Origin: DATKCJ01 sp035513275
GTDB taxonomy: Bacteria > Verrucomicrobiota > Verrucomicrobiia > Opitutales > Opitutaceae
Length of the DNA stretch: 22,987 nucleotides
Reading direction: 5' to 3'
NCBI GenBank assembly: GCA_035513275.1
Contig: DATKCJ010000371.1
Coordinates: 1 to 22,987 of the forward strand
The stretch's first letter is position 1. Each line of letters opens with the position of its first letter. Below, one piece after another: positions 14,278 through 21,993 of the stretch. A program made the translations under genes and the position numbers. A model generated the notes under the pieces. That model had not been told where the DNA came from. It did not search any database and saw nothing but the letters and a program-made list of their open reading frames with translations.

Positions 14278-14327
14278 GTAGCGCGGGTCTCTGACCCGCG
14301 GTCTTGGCAGGTCGGAGACCGCCCTAC
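14278..14327. repeat. REP-like bipartite palindrome (GTAG...CTAC), locus 3
   Basis: GTAG opens at 14278 and CTAC closes at 14327. The first hairpin is a perfect 8-bp stem with a 3-base loop (CGCGGGTC 14282-14289, TCT, GACCCGCG 14293-14300). The second is inverted and has one bulged base (GGCAGGTC 14306-14313, GGA, GACCGCC 14317-14323). It lies between convergent genes and matches locus 1 in design and in the GGTC/GACC core. Confidence 0.72.
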
Positions 14328-14331
14328 TCAG

Positions 14332-14356
14332 ACGCGCCTCTCGGAGTGAGGCGCGT
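14332..14356. terminator. Terminator-like hairpin at the end of the Gfo/Idh gene
   Basis: ACGCGCCTC (14332-14340) pairs perfectly with GAGGCGCGT (14348-14356) around a 7-base loop. It begins inside the stop codon of the minus-strand oxidoreductase. There is no T-tract on either strand, so it may act as an RNA 3' end stabiliser rather than a classical intrinsic terminator. Confidence 0.4.
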
Positions 14357-15753
14357 TAGCTTCTTACCGACTGCAGCGTGCAATATTTCTCCCACCCCGC
14401 GCGTGTTGGCGGTGGGGTGAGGAGACGGTTCGCGACGTCGGAGTTTGTGAACACGCGCTTCTCGCGGTCGAACTCGAGCCGGCCACCGATCTGTTGCGCG
14501 ATGATGCCGAGCGCGAGGAATTGCGAGAGCGGTCCCGACACAGAGAACGGCGAGCGCGCCTCCTCGAGCCCGAGGCACGCGAGCGCGAAGTTCGCATAGT
14601 GGTTCGAGTATTTCGGTGGGATCTTCGGCAGGTCGGGCCCGAGTTCCTGCATGCGCGCGGCGGGGATTATCCGCAGCGGCGCTTCGTGCGTGCCGCCCTT
14701 GAACACCTCGGTGCCGTAGAGGAACTTGCCTGCGGACTGACGCTTCACCGCGGGATCGTCCTCAGCCGGGAGCGGCGGCAGGTTGTCCACGCCATCATAC
14801 CACGTAACTTCGCAGGCGGGTTTGTCGCCGCGGGCCGGCACGCTGAAGCGCAAGGTCGAAGCCTGCGGGAAAATGAAGTCGCTCGGTCCTTCGCGCCGAA
14901 GAGCCTCGACGCGTGACGGCATGCCGAGGTCGAGGAATCGGTGTGCGGTGTCGAGGATGTGCGCGGCCCAGTCGCCGAGCGCGCCGCTGCCATAGCCAAA
15001 CCAGCCGCGCCACTCCTGCGGGTGGAGTTTGCGGCTGTAGGGTTTGAGCGGCCGGCCAGCGTGCCAGAGATCCCAATCGACCGTCGGCGGCGCGACCTCG
15101 TCCTCCGCGAAGCCATCGACGTTCCAGCCGTGCCAGCGGCGAACGCCGTTCATGTAAGCGTCGATCCGCGTGACATCCTTGATGATGCCGGCCTCGCTCC
15201 ACGCCTTGAACTGAAAGTAGTTCGCGCCGGAGTGGCCCTGGTTGCCCATCTGCGTGACGACTCCGGTGCGCCGCGCCTGCTCCATGAGGAGGTCGATCTC
15301 GTGAAACGTTGGCGCGAGTGGCTTCTCGACGAAGACGTGCTTGCCCGCCGCCATGCAGGCGATCGCCACGGGCGTGTGTGAAAAATCCGGCGTGGCGATG
15401 AGGACCGCCTCGATCGCGTCGCCGTGCGTCGCGAGCAACTCGCGGAAATCCTGGTGGAGCGGAACGCCCGCCAAGCGTTCGCGCGACTGAGCGCAATGTT
15501 CGCCCATGTAATCGACGTCGGCCGCAGCGACCCAATCGATGAGCCCGGTGTCCTCGAACGAGCGCACCAGATCCCAGCCGCGGTTGCCGATGCCGATGAG
15601 CGCAGTGCGGACCTTGCGCGTGGGTGCAGGCTGAGTTTCCAACTGCGCCCTTAGCGGTGCGCGGCCGAGGAGAAGGAGCGAGGCGGCGGCTGCGCTCTGT
15701 TTAAGGAACTGCCTGCGGGAGGCAGGAGACGGGGTGAGGGGTATCCGGATCAT
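14356..15753 (-). CDS. Tat-exported Gfo/Idh/MocA-family oxidoreductase
   Basis: A 465-residue NAD(P)-dependent dehydrogenase of the family that oxidises sugars, inositols or their derivatives. The N-terminus has a twin-arginine signal (SRRQFLKQS at 12-20, then AAAASLLLLG), so it is probably exported folded with its cofactor. The Rossmann motif ALIGIGNRG is at about 51-59. The family's second landmark, GKHVFVEKPLAPT, is present, followed by VVTQMGNQGHSGANY. Residues such as WDLWHAGRPLKPY and GYGSGALGDWAAHILDTAH are typical of the verrucomicrobial and planctomycete paralogues. I chose ATG 15753 because the frame upstream to 16053 runs through the neighbouring MFS gene and a repeat. The substrate cannot be told from the sequence. 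It stands alone between repeat-bearing gaps. Confidence 0.92.
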   Translation of the reverse strand: MIRIPLTPSPASRRQFLKQSAAAASLLLLGRAPLRAQLETQPAPTRKVRTALIGIGNRGWDLVRSFEDTGLIDWVAAADVDYMGEHCAQSRERLAGVPLHQDFRELLATHGDAIEAVLIATPDFSHTPVAIACMAAGKHVFVEKPLAPTFHEIDLLMEQARRTGVVTQMGNQGHSGANYFQFKAWSEAGIIKDVTRIDAYMNGVRRWHGWNVDGFAEDEVAPPTVDWDLWHAGRPLKPYSRKLHPQEWRGWFGYGSGALGDWAAHILDTAHRFLDLGMPSRVEALRREGPSDFIFPQASTLRFSVPARGDKPACEVTWYDGVDNLPPLPAEDDPAVKRQSAGKFLYGTEVFKGGTHEAPLRIIPAARMQELGPDLPKIPPKYSNHYANFALACLGLEEARSPFSVSGPLSQFLALGIIAQQIGGRLEFDREKRVFTNSDVANRLLTPPPTRAGWEKYCTLQSVRS

Positions 15754-15852
15754 CGCAGTCTGCTGAATGTGCCACGATTGAGGCAATTTTCCAGCGATCG
15801 TGCAGCAATCAAATTCCCCTGCAGTTCGCCGGACAGTGTGAGGGCTGTGTGG

Positions 15853-15871
15853 CTGCGGCTTCCAGCCGCAG
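15853..15871. repeat. Intergenic 8-bp hairpin between two minus-strand genes
   Basis: CTGCGGCT (15853-15860) and AGCCGCAG (15864-15871) form a perfect stem with a 3-base loop (TCC), the same 8+3+8 geometry as the GTAG elements but without the GTAG head. It lies in the 145-base gap between the MFS stop and the oxidoreductase start, where nothing else was recognised. No T-tract follows on the minus strand. Confidence 0.5.
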
Positions 15872-15898
15872 AGAAGCGGACTCCTGAACCAAGCACCC

Positions 15899-17128
15899 TC
15901 ACCCCGCCGCAGTCTTCGGCACGCGGATCGTGAGTAACATCGCGAGGCCGATAAGAAAATAAACGCCCGTGCCGAAGATCGCGGTGCGCATTCCCCAGCC
16001 GTCGGCAACGAAACCAAACACGGGCGGCCCGATGATCGCGGCGAACTTTCCAAAGAATCCCCAGTAGCCGAACGTCTCGGCAGGCGCGCCCTCGGGCGTG
16101 AGCGTCGAGATCAGTGCGCGGCTCGCGGACTGCGTCGAGCCGATGACCGCACCGGCGAGCAGCGCGACGACGAAGAATCCCTCCTGACTTCGCACCAGGC
16201 CCGCGCCCGCGGCGACGCCGAGCCAGCCCACGAGCGAAAGCGCGAGCGTCGGCAGTGAACCGAATCGGTCCTGGAAAAATCCGAACAGAAACGCACCCGC
16301 CGCTGCGCTGAGCTGGAGGAAGATGAAGAGTTTTATCACACCCGCGGTATCGTAGCCGAACTCCTGGCTGGCGTAGATCCCCGCAAAGTGCACCACGCAC
16401 GTCACGCCCATCATGAAAACGAAAAACGAAAGCAGAAATCGGAAGAGCACGGCACGTTGCGGCAGCACGCGCAGGTAATGGAATGTCTCGCGCCATCCCT
16501 CCGCGAAGAGCCGGAAGAGCGGCGGCGCGGGGCGGCGTGGGGCGCGCTCGTTGAGCAGGAGCATCGTCGGAATCGCCGCGATGATGAAGAACGCACCTAC
16601 CGCGGGAAACACGAGGCGGACGTCGATCTTCACAAGCCCAAGACTGAGGAAGAGACTCGTCAGTCCGCCGAAGTAACCGAATGCCCAGCCGTAGCCGCTG
16701 ACTTTGCCGGCGTTGGCTGGCGTGCTCAACTCGGGCAGGAAACTCGCGTTGAAATTTTCGCCGAGCGAGAAGTTCACATGCGAGAAGACGACGAGCACCA
16801 GCGCGAGTGCGACAGTATCGGCGCCGGTGAACCAGAGCGCAGCCGTGGCGAGGCTGCAGCATGTCGCGGTCGCCATCAGGAAATGCTTCTTGCGCCCCGT
16901 GCGGTCGGCGAGCGCGCCGAGCCAAGGCCCGAGGATGATCACAAAGATGTTGGAGATCGCGCCCGCGAGTCCCCACAGGAAGACGGGGTTATCCGAGTCT
17001 TTCGCAATCACGCCGGTGAAGTAGCGCGCGAAGACCACGGTCGTGATGACCGTGGTGTAGGACGAGTTCGCGAAGTCGAAGCAGCACCAGCCGAAGATCT
17101 CCCGCTTGGTGACCGGAGGTGCGCTCAT
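15899..17128 (-). CDS. MFS transporter, Atg22/UMF1-like
   Basis: A 409-residue inner-membrane protein with about 12 hydrophobic helices. The N-terminus EIFGWCCFDFANSSYTTVITTV is the signature of the Atg22-like (vacuole effluxer/UMF1) branch of the major facilitator superfamily. The MFS loop motif is seen as GALADRTGRKKHFL after the second helix. Later marks are FFQDRFGSLPTL (the second-half counterpart), GSTQSASRALISTLTPEG and FGYWGFFGKFAAIIGP, all typical of this branch. The substrate of bacterial members is mostly unknown; the yeast relative exports amino acids from the vacuole. Its start overlaps the EamA stop in an ATGA configuration (17125-17128), so the two transporters are co-translated and may handle related metabolites. 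Confidence 0.92.
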   Translation of the reverse strand: MSAPPVTKREIFGWCCFDFANSSYTTVITTVVFARYFTGVIAKDSDNPVFLWGLAGAISNIFVIILGPWLGALADRTGRKKHFLMATATCCSLATAALWFTGADTVALALVLVVFSHVNFSLGENFNASFLPELSTPANAGKVSGYGWAFGYFGGLTSLFLSLGLVKIDVRLVFPAVGAFFIIAAIPTMLLLNERAPRRPAPPLFRLFAEGWRETFHYLRVLPQRAVLFRFLLSFFVFMMGVTCVVHFAGIYASQEFGYDTAGVIKLFIFLQLSAAAGAFLFGFFQDRFGSLPTLALSLVGWLGVAAGAGLVRSQEGFFVVALLAGAVIGSTQSASRALISTLTPEGAPAETFGYWGFFGKFAAIIGPPVFGFVADGWGMRTAIFGTGVYFLIGLAMLLTIRVPKTAAG

Positions 17129-17979
17129 GCTGCGGCCTTTCTATCGCGCGCGAACCAGAGCGCGAGCGCGATGAGCGCGCCGCCGGCGAGGAGTCGCCAC
17201 AGTTCCGCGGATTCGCCGAAGAAGAGCAGCGAACAAGCGACCGCGAGCGGCACCTTGACGTTGTTCATTACCGAAAGCATCGCCGCGGACACGCGCGTCG
17301 CGCCGACATTCCACATGAAGAATCCGATTCCGGACGCGAGGGCCCCGAGGTAGACGAGCACGGCACATTGTGTCGCGGTCAGCGCGCCGAGCGTCTCTGC
17401 CGCGGACGGCGCGGCGAGGGGCACGGTGACGAGCAATGCGCCCGCGTAGAGCCACGCAAACACGTCGCGGTCGCGCACGCCGGTCGCGGACGTCGTGCGC
17501 CAGCGCCGGTAAAACACCTGGCCGAGCGCGAAGCACGCATTCGACACTTGCACGAGCGCGACGCCTTTTGCCGAGGCGAGATCGAAGTCCTTCGTCACGA
17601 CGATCACAGCGGTTCCTGCGACTGCGACCGCTGCGGCAAGGTAGGCGCGCCCAGTGAAACGGCCGCCGAACGCATCATCGAACAGACACACCCAGAATGG
17701 CGTGAGGATCGTGAGCACCGCGATTTCGTAGGCGCCCAGCGTTTCGAACGCCGTGAGATAGGCCAGATACATCACGCCGAACTGCAGCGCGCCGACGCCC
17801 GCGAGGCGCACTGCCGCGCGCCCCGGAATCGCCCGCGGGCGCAGAAACGGCAGCAGCACGAGCAGCGCGAGCGCCACGCGCACGCCCGCGACTACCGCCG
17901 GGTCGACCCCGCCGAGATGGCGCTTGATGAGCCCAAACGAAAACGCCCAGATCAGCGAGACGATGAGGAGCAGGGGCAT
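17125..17979 (-). CDS. EamA/DMT-family transporter
   Basis: A 284-residue membrane protein with about ten hydrophobic helices arranged as two EamA repeats: the first starts LLLIVSLIWAFSFGLIKRHLGGVDP and includes FETLGAYEIAVLTILTPFWV, the second starts VSNACFALGQVFYRRW and ends AAMLSVMNNVKVPLAVACSLLFFGE. Drug/metabolite transporters of this type export amino acids, nucleobases or other small metabolites; the substrate cannot be read from the sequence. ATG 17979 is placed right before the first helix as usual. It is the first gene of a two-gene unit with the Atg22-like transporter. The 295-base gap upstream carries two GTAG palindromes instead of an obvious promoter. Confidence 0.92.
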   Translation of the reverse strand: MPLLLIVSLIWAFSFGLIKRHLGGVDPAVVAGVRVALALLVLLPFLRPRAIPGRAAVRLAGVGALQFGVMYLAYLTAFETLGAYEIAVLTILTPFWVCLFDDAFGGRFTGRAYLAAAVAVAGTAVIVVTKDFDLASAKGVALVQVSNACFALGQVFYRRWRTTSATGVRDRDVFAWLYAGALLVTVPLAAPSAAETLGALTATQCAVLVYLGALASGIGFFMWNVGATRVSAAMLSVMNNVKVPLAVACSLLFFGESAELWRLLAGGALIALALWFARDRKAAA

Positions 17980-18019
17980 GGTTCGAGGCTACCAGCGATG
18001 TGCCCGAGGGAACTCCGTC

Positions 18020-18104
18020 GTAGCGCAGGTCTCCGACCTGCGTCGGCAGTTTGTAGGGGCACGCTTGCGCACGATTTTGTCCCGCTCCTTCCGGAGCGGG
18101 CTAC
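18020..18104. repeat. REP-like composite palindrome (GTAG...CTAC), locus 4
   Basis: GTAG at 18020 opens a perfect 8+3+8 hairpin (CGCAGGTC 18024-18031, TCC, GACCTGCG 18035-18042). An internal GTAG follows at 18053. The final hairpin (CCCGCTCC 18081-18088, TTCC, GGAGCGGG 18093-18100) leads directly to CTAC (18101-18104). The first stem belongs with loci 1 and 3, the last has a different sequence, so this may be a mosaic of two families. Confidence 0.68.
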
Positions 18105-18127
18105 AATAAACACTGCGATTGCTGTAT

Positions 18128-18189
18128 GTAGGCACGGTGCCCTCACCGGGCGGTTGGTGAGACGCGCCCGGTGAGGGCACCGGGCCTAC
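18128..18189. repeat. 62-base REP-like element with a 25-bp stem, locus 5
   Basis: The arms 18128-18152 and 18165-18189 are inverted complements over 25 bases with a single mismatch (A at 18134 against the G partner), around a 12-base loop. The outer ends read GTAGG and CCTAC, as in the other loci. It lies between the two minus-strand transporter genes, 24 bases from locus 4. The very high pairing suggests recent arrival or strong selection on the hairpin. Confidence 0.85.
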
Positions 18190-18274
18190 AGGAAGACCAT
18201 GTCGAAGCAGTTTCCTGCCGATCGCGTCGATCGAACCACTGTGAATGGAGTCCATTCGCCAAAGGCTCCATCCT

Positions 18275-19969
18275 CTACACTCTGAAAATCGCGCCGAGTT
18301 TCTTTCCGAGCAGGATGCCCATCGCGACGATCGTCACGCCGAGGAATGCCATCGCCCACACCCCGAGCGCCGACGCGATGAAGCGTCCGTCGCCGAGCAA
18401 TTGGAACAACTCGAAGATCGCCTTCGTGATCGGGTAGAACACCTGCTTCTGCGCGAGGATGAGCGAGTCGGACACCTCGAGCATCGCGAAGGCAAACGCA
18501 AGCAGCGCACCGGCGATGAGATTCGCGGTGATGAGCGGCAGAGTGATTTTGAAAGTCGCCTTGAGCGGCGGGCAGCCGAGATTCTGAGCTGCTTCCTCGA
18601 GCGTTTCGCTCGTCTGCTGGAAACCGGCCGCTGCGGCGCGCACGACGAATGGCAATCGCCGCACCGAGTAGGCGACGATCAGCAGAAACGTTGGGTCAGC
18701 CACCGGGTTGACGAAGGAGAAGAAGCGGCCCTCCTGGCTCATCGCGAGGTAGCCAAACGCCATCACGAGTCCCGGCACCGCGAGCGGGAGCATCGCCATC
18801 GCGTCGAGTATCTGCCGGCCGGGGATCTTCGTGCGCACGACGACGTAGGCGATCGCGATGCCAAGCACGACGTCGATGATCGTCGAGATGCTCGCGTATT
18901 TGAGGCTGTTGCGGATCGCGTCGACCGTGAGGTCGTGGCTTAGCGCGATGCGGAAGTTGTCGAGCGTGAGCGTGTGCGGAACGACGGAGGCGTACCAGTC
19001 GTTGGAGAACGCCACGAGAACGACGCCGGCGTGCGGGAGCACTGCGATCAGCGTGACGCCCGTGAATGCGAGCGTGCAAAGCAACGCGCGACCGCGGGAC
19101 AGATTGCGCGCGCCGCCGGATGACGTTGCCTTCGCCATCATCGCGTAGGCCTTGCGTCCGAACAGGCCCTTGCCGATCGCGTAGAAGCACACGGTCGAAA
19201 AAAGCATGATCGCGACGAGCGCGTAGGGGAACGGGTTTCCGCCGATGTCCTTCAACCCGTAGAAAATCTGCACCGGCGTGACGCGCGCGTAGTCGAAGAT
19301 CAGCGGCACGCCGAGTTCGGTGAACGACCAGATGAAGACAATCGTCGCGCCGGCGAAGAGGCCGGGCGTGATGAGCGGCATCGTTATCCGGAAGAATTTC
19401 CTGAAGCCCGTGCAGCCGAGATTCTCGGCGGCCTCTTCCATCGCGGGATCGATGTTGGCGAGTGCTGCGACCGCATTGAGGTAGATGATCGGGTAGAGGC
19501 TGAGCGCCTGCACGACCGAGATGCCCCAGAATCCGCCGGCCGCGAACCAGTCGATCGTCGAGCCGGGCTCGAGGATGCCGAGTTCCCACAAGAGTGCGTT
19601 GAACGCGCCGTATTGCCCGAAGATCTGTTTGATGCCGATCGCGCCGACAAATGGCGGCAGGATCATCGGCACGAGGACGAGCGAGCTCAGCACGACCTTG
19701 CCGGGGAAGTTGAAGCGGTCGGAAAGGAAGGCGAGCGGCAGCCCGATCGCGATGGCGAGCGAGGTCGTGTTGACCGCGATCAGGAAGGAGTTGCCGAGAC
19801 CCTGCAGGTAGACGGGGTCGGACAGGACGGCGATGACGTAGGCAAAAGTCAGCTCGCCGTCGGCGTCGAGGAAGCCGCCCTTCAAAATCTGGATGATCGG
19901 CCAGACAAAGAAGCACGCGAAGAAAAGCGAAGTGAGCGCAAATACGGAGTAGGCCAGGCCGCGTGACAT
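18275..19969 (-). CDS. Fused double-domain ABC permease, iron(III)-type
   Basis: A 564-residue inner-membrane permease made of two fused BPD_transp_1 domains, the arrangement of FbpB/SfuB/AfuB iron(III) permeases. Each half carries its EAA loop, the docking site for the ATPase: EEAAENLGCTGFRKFFRITM with PLI after it in the first half, and EEAAQNLGCPPLKATFKITL with PLI in the second. The first helix is SVFALTSLFFACFFVWPIIQIL. Starts at TTG 20008 (13 more residues) and ATG 19969 are both possible; I prefer the ATG, and no clear ribosome site supports either. No ATPase or binding protein is adjacent: the downstream gap holds repeats and the upstream gene is divergent. Iron as substrate is by family resemblance. 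Confidence 0.92.
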   Translation of the reverse strand: MSRGLAYSVFALTSLFFACFFVWPIIQILKGGFLDADGELTFAYVIAVLSDPVYLQGLGNSFLIAVNTTSLAIAIGLPLAFLSDRFNFPGKVVLSSLVLVPMILPPFVGAIGIKQIFGQYGAFNALLWELGILEPGSTIDWFAAGGFWGISVVQALSLYPIIYLNAVAALANIDPAMEEAAENLGCTGFRKFFRITMPLITPGLFAGATIVFIWSFTELGVPLIFDYARVTPVQIFYGLKDIGGNPFPYALVAIMLFSTVCFYAIGKGLFGRKAYAMMAKATSSGGARNLSRGRALLCTLAFTGVTLIAVLPHAGVVLVAFSNDWYASVVPHTLTLDNFRIALSHDLTVDAIRNSLKYASISTIIDVVLGIAIAYVVVRTKIPGRQILDAMAMLPLAVPGLVMAFGYLAMSQEGRFFSFVNPVADPTFLLIVAYSVRRLPFVVRAAAAGFQQTSETLEEAAQNLGCPPLKATFKITLPLITANLIAGALLAFAFAMLEVSDSLILAQKQVFYPITKAIFELFQLLGDGRFIASALGVWAMAFLGVTIVAMGILLGKKLGAIFRV

Positions 19970-20039
19970 CCGGCGCGGAGTGTGGTTTGCGCGGGAAAAG
20001 CGCGGCAAGGCTAAACTCGCTCATTGGCGCAACTCCGGC

Positions 20040-20069
20040 TTGACCCGGCTGGACGAGGGAGTCTATTTG
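20040..20069 (+). promoter_or_regulatory. Putative promoter of the metal-efflux operon
   Basis: TTGACC (20040-20045) and TATTTG (20064-20069) are separated by 18 bases, ending 13 bases before the first ATG of the operon. ACTCC at 20032-20036 and GGAGT at 20058-20062 are inverted around the -35 box, which could be an operator. The symmetry between the two boxes is poor compared with MerR-type sites, so the regulator is not identified. Confidence 0.3.
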
Positions 20070-20082
20070 CCGGCTCCGCCCC

Positions 20083-20484
20083 ATGCGAAAGACAGCCACG
20101 GCCCTGTTCAGATTCCGGCGCATCTCGGCGCTGTGTGCCGTGCTGCTCGCTGTGATGTGGGTGCCTCTTACATCGCATGAGCTGTTGGAATCGATCGAGT
20201 GGATCCACCACGAGGCGGACGCCGATCACCCGGGCGCCGCGCATGAATCGGCGGACGGTCATTTTAGGATTCACACTTCGAAGGTTTCGGTGAAGGAGCC
20301 TTCAAGCATGGCTCTCGGTGGTATTGCGCTTCCGCTCCCCACAACTTCGGTGACTTTAGTGCGTCGGCCCGAGACCGTCCTGCCTGTGAGACGGGAAACC
20401 GGATCGCCACCGGGAACGGTGCAGGTCTGGCAGTTTGCGTTGAGGCTCGCGTTGCCGAGCCGGGCGCCAACGTTCGCAGTCTGA
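20083..20484 (+). CDS. Small exported His-rich protein heading the metal-efflux operon
   Basis: A 133-residue protein with an N-terminal signal or anchor (FRFRRISALCAVLLAVMWVPL). It is followed by a histidine- and acid-rich stretch (HELLESIEWIHHEADADHPG, then AAHESADGHFRIH, about residues 32-64) that could bind a metal cation such as Cu, Zn, Co or Cd. The C-terminus ends in LRLALPSRAPTFAV, resembling the tails of small proteins found at the head of other heavy-metal RND operons. Its neighbours are a TolC-like channel and a CusB/CzcB-like adaptor on the same strand, so a periplasmic sensor or metal-buffering role is a fair guess. I do not recognise a named family. Confidence 0.7.
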   Translation: MRKTATALFRFRRISALCAVLLAVMWVPLTSHELLESIEWIHHEADADHPGAAHESADGHFRIHTSKVSVKEPSSMALGGIALPLPTTSVTLVRRPETVLPVRRETGSPPGTVQVWQFALRLALPSRAPTFAV

Positions 20485-20582
20485 TCGGAAACTCCGGGCC
20501 GGAAATCCGGCCTCTGCCGCCGTTGCGCTATGTTGCGCGCATGGCGTTCCGTTATCGAGCGCTGCCTGCAATCGTTCCTGAA

Positions 20583-21953
20583 ATGAAAGCGACCTTCCTA
20601 CCGATTTTCTCACCACGCGTTCTCACTTTCGTCATGCTTCTTTTCATGGCTGGTTGCGCGACCACGCCAGCGCCCGACGATGCGGGCGCCTACTCTTTGC
20701 CGCCTCACGATGCCGCGACCGATGGCGTCAGGGAGCCGGCGGTTGATCCTGTCGCGGAACCTTCCGGGTCTCTCACGCTTCGCGATGCGCTGGCTCTGGC
20801 ATTGGTGCAGAGCCCGGAGCTCGCGCCCTATGCGTGGCAGGCACGCGTCGACAGTGCGCGCATCATGCAGGCCGGACTGCGACCCAATCCCGAGGTGGCG
20901 CTCCATGTGGAGGATGTTGCAGGCACGGGCGGGTTCAGCGGCGTGAGCGGGGCGCAGACGACACTTCAACTCAGTCAGGTGATCGAACTCGGCGGAAAGC
21001 AGGATGCGCGCAAGGAGGCTGCATCGCAGGCGCGGGGTGTCACGGCGTCGGACTACGAGTTGAAGCGTGTCGAGTTTCTCGGCGACGTGACCCAACGGTT
21101 CATCCAGGTCGTGGCCAGACAACTTGAGGTTGAACTCGCTGAGTCGACCCTCGAGCTGTCCCGAAATGCGCTGGGCACGGTTCGGGATCGCATGGCGGCA
21201 GGGAGTGGATCGGCGCTGGAGGAGAAGAAGGCGGAGCTGGCCCTTTCCCGCGCGGAGGTGTTGCTCGAGGGAGCTCAGCACGATCTGACCGCCGCACGCA
21301 AAGTGCTGGCCGCAAGCTGGCGGAGCGCGCATCCGAAGTTCGAGCGTGCCGAGGCCGACTTGTTTGCGCACGGGCCGATCCCATCGTTCGACGAGCTGAC
21401 CGCCCGAATCGCAACGAGCCCGGAGGTCGTGCGCTGGGTCTCGGAAAGGAAGCTGCGCGACGCGGAGCTCCAACTCGCCGAGGCGCGGCGCAGACCCAAC
21501 ATCACGGTGAGCGGCGGAATCCGCCGCTTCGAGGGGCCGGACGATCTGGCCCTGGTCCTCGGCGTTTCGATGCCATGGCGCATCCATGATAGCGGTGAGG
21601 GCGCCGCGGCCGAGGCGCGCGCGTTGCTGGGAAGGACGGAGGCGGAGCGCGAGGCTGCGGAGTTTCGTCTAGGGGCGGTGCTGGTCGGCCTGTACGAGGA
21701 GATGATTCACGAGCTGCACGTGATGGAAGGGGTGCGGACCGAAATCCAGCCCCACGCCGAGGCGGCACTGGCGCTCGCGAACGAAGGATACGCCAAGGGC
21801 CGCTATTCGTATCTCGAGGTGCTCGACGCGCAGCGAACGCTTTTTGAGATCAGGCAGGAACACATCCGGACCGCTGCGTCGTTCCACCGGCTGGTCGCGG
21901 AGATCGAACAACTCCTGGGCCTGCCTTTCGAGGCGGGCGTCGCCCAGCCCTAG
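20583..21953 (+). CDS. TolC/CusC-family outer-membrane efflux lipoprotein
   Basis: The outer-membrane channel of a tripartite RND pump. The protein has 456 residues from ATG 20583, with a lipoprotein signal (LTFVMLLFMAGC, lipidated C25). Two repeats of the outer-membrane efflux protein fold follow: the first begins LTLRDALALALVQSPELAPY with RIMQAGLRPNPEVALHVEDV, the second has RIATSPEVVRWVSERKLRDA followed by ELQLAEARRRPNITVSGGIR. The C-terminal helix contains ALALANEGYAKGRYSYLEVLDAQRTLFEIR, a hallmark of the family. An in-frame upstream TTG (20523) and ATG (20541) exist, but the lipoprotein signal fits best from 20583. It lies 98 bases after the His-rich gene and 40 bases before the adaptor, forming one operon for heavy-metal export. 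Confidence 0.93.
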   Translation: MKATFLPIFSPRVLTFVMLLFMAGCATTPAPDDAGAYSLPPHDAATDGVREPAVDPVAEPSGSLTLRDALALALVQSPELAPYAWQARVDSARIMQAGLRPNPEVALHVEDVAGTGGFSGVSGAQTTLQLSQVIELGGKQDARKEAASQARGVTASDYELKRVEFLGDVTQRFIQVVARQLEVELAESTLELSRNALGTVRDRMAAGSGSALEEKKAELALSRAEVLLEGAQHDLTAARKVLAASWRSAHPKFERAEADLFAHGPIPSFDELTARIATSPEVVRWVSERKLRDAELQLAEARRRPNITVSGGIRRFEGPDDLALVLGVSMPWRIHDSGEGAAAEARALLGRTEAEREAAEFRLGAVLVGLYEEMIHELHVMEGVRTEIQPHAEAALALANEGYAKGRYSYLEVLDAQRTLFEIRQEHIRTAASFHRLVAEIEQLLGLPFEAGVAQP

Positions 21954-21993
21954 ACTTCACACGCTCGCGAAACACAACCGACCTCTCTTTTCC

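Noticed and set aside
18020..18189. Neighbouring palindromes considered as a CRISPR array or integron attachment sites
   Set aside because: Repeat units differ in sequence and spacing, there are no regular spacers, and no cas or integrase gene is present.
20032..20069. MerR-family operator in the metal-operon promoter
   Set aside because: The spacer between the boxes is 18 bases and its dyad symmetry is weak; no MerR-type regulator gene is in the window. Kept only as a low-confidence promoter.
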